A DNA stretch of 64,000 nucleotides, from contig JAPTHN010000012.1 of the NCBI GenBank assembly GCA_026936325.1, forward strand, positions 45,040,263 to 45,104,262, read 5' to 3'. The notes beneath the pieces were generated by a model. That model was not told the DNA's origin and did no database searches. It saw only the letters and a program-made list of their open reading frames with translations. Below, piece after piece: positions 57,602-64,000 of the stretch (its first letter is position 1; every line of letters begins with the position of its first letter). The DNA comes from Platynereis dumerilii (taxonomy: Eukaryota > Annelida > Polychaeta > Phyllodocida > Nereididae). The position numbers were made by a program, and so were the translations under genes.

Positions 57602-59059
57602 ATGATGTTCAAATGGAGCATTTTCTTATCAATGGCTATGGTATATTCAGATGTTGAAGCTTCAGAGGTTAATGTCACACACTACAACAAAGTTAGTAAT
57701 GAAGACATCATAAAGATTGGAAATCTGCCATGCACAGCTCATTCAGTGGGACACACAGAAGTATGGTCTTGCCCTCGGAAGTTCTTTCCAAAGTCGGCTT
57801 TGCTGCTTGGGACCAATGCCACCCACTGTGTAGTTTGCACTGCCCAAGGTGGGACAGGTGTTGACCTTACTCAGTTCAATGTCAACTGGATGGCTCGAAG
57901 TGGTAAGACATTTCATGTATTACGCCATGAACTTTAATAATTTACTGTATAAATTATATTAATGGTGTTGTATTTCATCGTATCTTATTCTATATTTAGT
58001 CAGCACCTCTCAACCTTCTCCGTTTTAGACTGCTTCACTGCACCTCTCTTACTCTTGTTTGACACAATCTCTCTTTTTTTCATCAACCAAGAAAATTACC
58101 TACCTCCGGGCAATATCACAATCATTGTTGAGTCATGGATATTTCATTCTTCTTAAATCTTCTCTGACGAGGCGCTGTATCCCTTCTTTTTCTTCTTCTA
58201 GGACTTATGTATTTTCGTGACAAGTGTTCAGTTTAATTGTTCTGTCAGTATTTTCAAAGCTAGTGAGTTTCTCTTCATATCATCAATTGCACATTACATA
58301 CATTCACATCTATCAATTGAAACATTCACAAGCCGATTGGCCAACCCTTCACTCCCACCTTCACAGACATCTAATTGTCCTCAACCCCATTACGCATACA
58401 GTAATCATAACAAAAGTGTCAACTCCATTAACCTTTCACCATTTTTTCTTGTATATCGTGGGGTGGATGTAACCATATACGAGGGGCTTAGCAAGTAATA
58501 TTGGTCTCAGCTTACTGCTTCGGCCAATAAAACTCAATATAGGTCTCCTCAGCATCCACTATCTATACATGTATAATATGTATTTGCATAATTTAAAAAA
58601 TTGATGATATTTATGATCAGTTATGCTGCCAGCCTAGCCTGTAAGCCAATTAATTAGTAGAGTATCTGATTGGTTTTAGGTCCAGGAGATGATGTTGTAG
58701 TCAGTGATTCTGGTGTGTATGCTGTCTACGTCGCAAGATTGAAGTATGATAGTGCCGAAGCTGTCTGCAGAGTCTCTGGAGCACATCTAGCATCACTGGA
58801 AAGTCGCGAAGAACTGGAAAGCTTGGAGCCACTTATCCCAAATAATCATCACTGGATTGGGGGGAGAGATGTAAGCCTGACAGGGACATTTGTGTGGGTA
58901 CACAGTGGCCTCAAATTGAGTGAAACATACACCAATTGGGCTACAAACAAACCTGGAAGCATCACAGCTTACCCTGAACATCGTTGCCTTTCAATACTTG
59001 GCTGGTATTTGTATAATTTACGTTGTACTACAGCTTATAAATTTGTTTGTGAATATTGA
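57602..59059 (+). CDS. Secreted C-type lectin-like protein, copy 3 (two exons)
   Basis: Exon 1 is 57602-57902, the phase-1 intron 57903-58679 and exon 2 58680-59059, for 226 residues. The ATG at 57602 (MMFKWSIFLSMAMVYSDVEA) opens a signal peptide. N-terminal domain cysteines and NVT/NAT glycosylation sites are as in the other copies. The lectin domain keeps the four cysteines and WIGG but is clearly diverged (for example RLKYDSAEAVC, LESREELESLEP). The loop at the EPN position reads TNKP and the WND position reads YLYN, so both sugar-binding motifs are absent. Codons 1-48 differ from copy 2 by about 20 percent of bases, yet codons 49-101 differ at only three, consistent with gene conversion from copy 2. 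The intron is short and lacks the transposons of the others. AATAAA follows 52 bp after the stop. Confidence 0.88.
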
Positions 59060-59110
59060 TTGACTTGATAACATGATTGTTGGTTTCGGAGTTTGTCAAA
59101 ACATGTAATT

Positions 59111-59116
59111 AATAAA
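59111..59116 (+). other. Poly(A) signal of lectin copy 3
   Basis: Canonical AATAAA 52 bp downstream of the stop codon, followed by a T-rich and GT-containing stretch ('ttttttgtgt') about 8 bp on, as expected for a cleavage site. Confidence 0.6.
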
Positions 59117-59669
59117 TTAGCCTTTTTTTGTGTAATCTAAACTGTTCTAACTAGCTATATTCATTATACTCTCTATTTTATTGTATCTTACATATACATA
59201 ATATTAAATATTCACAAGTCAATGTATAAATCCAACTTTATTTTATGGTTGCCGATAAATTATATTCTTCTTCTATCTCTGTGGAGAAATAATTTTGGTT
59301 TTGAAATTGATGCTTGGAGAATGGCATTTTTGGTTAAATATGTAATGTAATTGATATACAATGTAGATAGTGGGTGGTCAGGAGACCAATACTGAGTTTT
59401 TTTTGGCCGAAGCAGTAATATTGGTCAAGGCCATAGGCCGATAGCAATTTCACCTTATTCGTTATGATCTGCACCAACATTTTTAGACTTATAGATGTTT
59501 GTAAAACACAAATTTTTCTATAGATACTTACTTGATTTACATGAAATGTACCTTATATGAGTCAAATTAAAAAAACGATGTACTGTGGCTGTAGTTATTT
59601 ATCATGATGAATGGTCATTATATAATTTATAGACTGAAGACTTTAAAATGTTGCAAGTGTAACAACATA
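59117..59669. other. Non-coding, no recognisable feature
   Basis: AT-rich sequence downstream of lectin copy 3; nothing recognised. Confidence 0.35.
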
Positions 59670-59678
59670 ATAACTCAA

Positions 59679-60419
59679 CTAATGCCCAGTTCTCACGGCA
59701 TGTTACGGAGAACTTTTTTACCACTGAGGGGCAGCTTGAGTTGAATTCTAGGAAAAAAATGACCATCACGGCGACATACAATGTTTATAAAACCATTACA
59801 TAATTAATTAAAAGCATATCACGGCGGGGTTCTTTTTGTTCACTGCAGGGAAGAAAAGTTGTACGCCGTCCCCAAAAGTTCGCCGGGGGAAAGGAATTTC
59901 CTCCTCCTGAGGGATACTTTTATATCGCCACGAGATATAAAAAGTACCCCTCAGGGAACCTATAACTGCCCCTCAGTGAACCTATTTCACCGTGGCGGGA
60001 TGTCAAAAACTGCCGGCGAGGCTTCAAATGTCCCCCCAGGGGCAGGAAAGGTCCCCGCAGGGGCAGGAAAGCTCCCCGCGGGGGCAGGACAGGTCCCCTC
60101 AGGGGCAGGGGATGTCCTAATATCCCGCCGGAGATGTTTTTGAGGCGTTCTCACCGAAAAAATCCACGCCGGACATCCAAAAATCAAGAAAATTTTGGGC
60201 TCTGTTCCGCAGTCATGAAAAAAAAGTTTGTACCTGTTGAATCTTTTTTGACATCCACGGCGCAGTTTTTCCATTTCTAGGAACCCCTGAGGGGAACAAA
60301 AACTTCCCCTGGGGGGATGTGAAAAGTCGACGGCGGATCACCCAAATTCATCCAAATTACCAGGAAATACTTCGACGCCGATTTAAATAGTTCTCCGGGA
60401 GCCGCCGTGAGAATGTAGC
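59679..60419. mobile_element. GC-rich element with 9-bp target duplication (MULE-like?)
   Basis: 741 bp, flanked by ATAACTCAA on both sides (59670-59678 and 60420-60428). Inverted ends include 'ttctcacggc' followed by 'ggagaact' on the left and 'gccgtgagaa' preceded by 'agttctcc' on the right. A 9-bp duplication is typical of Mutator-like elements. The interior is studded with CCCCTGAGGGG-like palindromes and contains a short minisatellite. No transposase. Confidence 0.75.
60029..60117 (+). repeat. Minisatellite of about 19-bp units
   Basis: About four to five units of the type 'ccccgcaggggcaggaaag' lie in tandem. The + frame has repeated PAGAGK, collagen- or elastin-like in appearance, but it lies in a transposon-like element and is not a gene. 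Confidence 0.85.
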
Positions 60420-60660
60420 ATAACTCAATGAAGGCACTGATATTTGGCAAATTCCGTAAAGTCCGATTTACAGATTTGACGCTTTAGCAGCTTGTGAAGC
60501 CCATCCATTACACCTCAGCTATTTCATTGTAAAACAGGGATGAGACCAAGTAAAAGGGGTATCACACAAGTGTCACACAAGCCATCAACCAAAGCTCCAA
60601 CTACGAAGTATACCACTTTGGACCCCTCTTGACCTTTCCGAACTTTGGGCCAAGAGCTAA

Positions 60661-60740
60661 TTGGGACAAAGGCCGTTTAATGGGGCCAAAGGTCTCGTAA
60701 CTGGGTCAAAGGTCATGGATCTAGGTCAAAGGTCACAGGC
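60661..60740 (+). promoter_or_regulatory. Four 20-bp units with DR1-like nuclear receptor sites
   Basis: Four head-to-tail units of 20-21 bp; the last two contain GGGTCAAAGGTCA (60703-60715) and AGGTCAAAGGTCA (60723-60735). The latter is the consensus direct repeat with one-base spacing bound by HNF4 and RXR partners. The first two are diverged (GGGACAAAGGCC, GGGGCCAAAGGTC). It could be an enhancer or just a tandem repeat; no nearby gene start is identified. Confidence 0.45.
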
Positions 60741-62640
60741 CAACTTTTATACACCCCTTTCCCAACTTTGGACATAGCGCTTATTGGGCCATTAATGGAT
60801 CACAAACCTGAGTCATGGATCCTCTGAGGCACACTCCCTTTGACCTTTTTGCACTCTGGCACTGAGATGAGTGAGTAAAAAATTTGTGTCAGAAAAGGGG
60901 GACTCCTTTGGCGTACTACCTTAGAGAGAGGTTTTGGCTCTATGTGTATATTAGGGGTGTTTCAATGAACACTATCCCGGTGGCAGTGACCAATGTTCGA
61001 CGGCAGTGTCAATGATCTTTCTGTCCCAATTTTTGTCAAAGTAGATAAATAGAGGACATAATGGCAGAATCATCCATAATCCGGAGTTCCGGACAGATTT
61101 TGGCTACTGAAGCAACGTTCCGACAGGGCAAAAAAGTTTATATTTATTTTGTGAAGTGTGAGATTGAGGTAGATATTGCCAAATATCATATGGTTAGCCG
61201 AAATACTCGCTCCTCATTGGCTGACAGCCGTACAATATTCTACGATATTGCACGCTCGTTATTGCACGCTCATTTTAACATGTAAGAGATTGGACGGAAC
61301 ATTTTCAGATGATATGCAACAATGGAGTGATTCGTCTAGGGTATTCTCTGGGATCGAGCCTGGAACAAGCTTGTAGGTCAAAATGCCTTTACCCCCCTGA
61401 TTGATAGGATGTGTGGTGGGATCAAAAGACAATATGTTCGGACACTATGAGCTGAGTGATGTATGGTGGCGTGTGACTTTTAGTCTTCCTATATTCTTTT
61501 CACTACTTTTGGTTATACCTCACTGTTGCAGTTTACAATGTATGACACTTCTTGACTTTATTCCATAATTATGGACCCTGTGGCAAGTAACCTCTTGGCT
61601 TGCCAGGTCGGTTTTGTTATTGCAAGAATAGAACTAAATCAGCATTCAACAGAAGAGTTACATCTTCCTTATTAGCTTAACCACATCGATCCATAGTTGT
61701 ACGAAGTGTAATTGACACACAAAAAAAAAAACAGTTGCTAAGCAACTGGCGTTGAGAGCATGAAAAGCTTTACCTGTCTGGAACTTCGAGGACAAATCGA
61801 AGATATTTTGGTACTTGACATAACCTCTGCAGAGAAATGTAAATATAATTTGTGTAATTATGCAATTATATTTTGAGCTTGGACAATATGATCGTATAGT
61901 GCCACATACAGGTAACTGTACGTTGGTGTTCTGTATATATTTGTCACAGAAAAATATAGTTTTAATTTTTGATTTTGATTTATGTCTCACTCTATATCAC
62001 ATTGGACAAATTTCACAACTCCAAGCATTTCAATAGAAAAGAAAATGAGAATATTGTGAATATTGCTATGGACCTAACTGAAAAATTCTGCCTTTTCACT
62101 TGGCACTTTTAGTGATGCCTACTTTATAAGACTGCTCCTTCTGCAGTCATGAAGCGTTCTCTCGAGGTGATGCCACCTCTCGTCGGGGTACAAAATGCAC
62201 TAAAAATACTTCATGTGCATCCAGAAATTGGTAAAATAAGGAAAGTAGATCTCATAATGGGAGGGGGTGTGGTGGGGCTTATAATGCATGTACCACTGTA
62301 TATCTTTGTGATATTCATTAGTCACGAAGGAAAAACAAAGAGGAAGACAAAACATGACTTATTTAGCCAAGGCTTCAATGTGATTTGTGATTACCAGCAG
62401 GCAACTTTAAATGTAAATCGAAGAGTACGGGATTATAGCAGGGTGATTCTCCAGTAATTTGACCCTTTGGCCTTTTCCTACCACCCTATTTTCGGGGGCC
62501 AAAAAACATGTCTCAGATCACTTATTTGTTTGAACTAAGTGTCACACCACCAAGTGAATCACCCAGAGAGATAGTAGAGATAGTTTCATTAATATCTGAT
62601 ACATAGACAAGTAGATATTAAACAAATTATTAAATTTTTG
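60741..62640. other. Non-coding, no supported gene
   Basis: Open frames at 61061-61285 and 62149-62457 (102 codons, MKRSLEVMPPLVGV) have no domain I recognise and no splice or promoter support. No repeat structure was evident by eye. Confidence 0.35.
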
Positions 62641-62829
62641 AGTCATTTTGGGGTCGCCATTTTGTGACATTTTTTATACCTAGTATTTGGACATCAGCCA
62701 TCTTTCCAAAAACAGGTAATTTGATCAGATTATAAGTTGTACTCATAAAAGATACCTCTGACTATATGAATCATGTTTCTTTTTTATTTTTAATTGCATT
62801 CTTTTAAAATTATGCAGGTTTTAAATTTC

Positions 62830-63895
62830 ATGTCGCGGACGTTACTCATTCCGTCAAAAACTTCAGAATATTCAGATGATCAATACTTCACTATTCTTTG
62901 TACTTTATTAATTATAACTTGAGATATGGATTCTAAATATCTTCTAGTATGTATGTTTGAATGCATGAAAGAAACAAACTAAGATAACACTGGTTTTTTC
63001 AATATATTCTTGAGCAATGTTGAATTCCGTCAAAAAGTAACGTCCGCAACATTAGGCTATAACTCATTGAATTTTTCATTGATTTTTAAGTGGATCATAT
63101 TTCTTGATACACTTTATAATCTGGAGCTTTCAGACTTTGCAGCAGAGCCATCTGATCACAAGAGAGGGCCAAGGAGGTAGATTTAGTTCATCCATCAAGA
63201 ATTGATGGCTTGTCACGTCCGCAACAGCATTTTGAAAATCATCCCACATTCCTTGATTGCCAAAGGTTATGCCATGTATATCCTTTTATACATGATCAGA
63301 ATGATAATATTTAATAAGTTTTGCCAGCAATAGCATCATTCTTATTTGAATAGTGCATAAATTATGGAATTAGGGTTGCGGACGTTATGTTTGGACAAGT
63401 GCCTGGTTGTGCGAATGTTACTCTTGACCATAATGCTCCTTGTGACGGATGTTACTTTTTGACAAATATTATGAATGTCCACTTATTAAGCCATTCTGCT
63501 TTTAATTTCAAACTGGAAACTGTGTAACAATGTGACAACTTACAATCAGATTAAAATAAAATCATGTCACTGCATGCAGAGTGAAGAGAAAGACATTTTT
63601 AAGGTGCAAAACCAAGATGTCGCGGACGTGACAATGTCAATGTTGCGGACGTGACAATGTCAAACCAAGCTGTCGCGTACATGAAAATGTCAAAAATGTC
63701 CAAATGTCCATATGTGTACGCGACATATATCTCTATAAAACAAAATAAACACTAATCTAATTGCATATAATCAAGTTACCTTTTATTAATAGATTTACTG
63801 GTAAGCTATTGGCACCGACCAAAATAAAATATTGCCATTAGTAACACTGATATAAAAAAAAGTTGGTGTTAATTTTCCTGTCACGTCCGCAACAG
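62830..63895. repeat. Array of TTGCGGACGTGACA-type motifs
   Basis: In AT-rich DNA a GC-containing 14-mer or its complement recurs about ten times: near 62832, 63037, 63211, 63375, 63443 (variant), 63618, 63642, 63671 (variant), 63716 (variant) and 63879. Spacing is irregular and both orientations occur. The segment has no ORF and its ends were not found; it may continue past the window. By analogy with 52860-53839 it is probably a non-autonomous element. Confidence 0.65.
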
Positions 63896-64000
63896 TTGCG
63901 TTTTTGGTTATTTTTAAAAATATATCAATAATTTTTGTCAAGGAACACTGTCAAAGTTTACTTTACCATTAAATGAAGGGAACTACACAAGAATTATCAC

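Noticed and set aside
59859-60143. Collagen- or elastin-like frame with repeated PAGAGK
   Set aside because: It is the translation of a 19-bp minisatellite inside a transposon-like element; the opposite strand is equally open.
62149-62457. 102-codon + frame starting MKRSLEVMPP
   Set aside because: No domain or transcript signals; probably chance.

Overview
The window is AT-rich animal nuclear DNA. Coding sequence is split by GT-AG introns, and most of the rest is transposon debris: tRNA-derived SINEs, 5'-truncated CR1/L2-like LINE 3' ends, hAT, TA-, TTAA- and 4-bp-target MITEs, long foldback elements and microsatellites. With secreted C-type lectin genes present, this suggests a marine invertebrate (an echinoderm, hemichordate, cephalochordate or lophotrochozoan would all fit). 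I cannot name the species from sequence alone.

The clear host genes are three tandem, same-strand, two-exon genes for small secreted lectin-like proteins (30111-32839, 50286-52746, 57602-59059). Exon 1 encodes a signal peptide and a short four-cysteine domain I do not recognise. A phase-1 intron follows, and exon 2 encodes a four-cysteine C-type lectin domain without the usual EPN/WND calcium-sugar motifs. Copies 1 and 2 are a recent duplication, with introns almost identical outside later insertions. Copy 3 is older, except that the second half of its exon 1 is nearly identical to copy 2, a clear sign of gene conversion. Differences between copies 1 and 2 concentrate in the predicted ligand-binding loops. 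Each copy gained its own insertions after duplication (a TA-target foldback in intron 1; a LINE fragment in intron 2; an ATAC-target transposon in the 3' flank of copy 2), and the other copy serves as the empty site.

Layout: 1-7 kb, cluster of an unclassified dispersed repeat with foldbacks and MITEs; 9.5-10.8 kb, a Tc1/mariner-type transposon with a broken transposase; 13-17 kb, a SINE and a diverged direct duplication; 19-23.4 kb, weak candidates for host exons and a promoter; 21.3-22.2 and 25.3-27.7 kb, large foldbacks; 30-33 kb, lectin copy 1; 34.2-38.5 kb, a 4.3-kb long-TIR element with remains of an uncharacterised transposon-associated protein; 40.4-44.0 kb, an element edged with a repeated 15-mer and filled with LINE pieces; 44.4-45.1 kb, tandem repeats; 50-59 kb, lectin copies 2 and 3; 59.7-64 kb, a GC-rich element with a 9-bp target duplication, a cluster of nuclear-receptor-like half sites, and an array of a CG-containing 14-mer running to the window end.

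The most unusual signal outside the lectins is a set of non-coding segments (52860-53839, about 55.9-56.1 kb, 62.8-63.9 kb and perhaps 40448-43958), each studded with its own conserved 14-16 nt motif. Three of these motifs align as 14-mers ending in GACA, which suggests one group of elements whose recognition motif has diversified.
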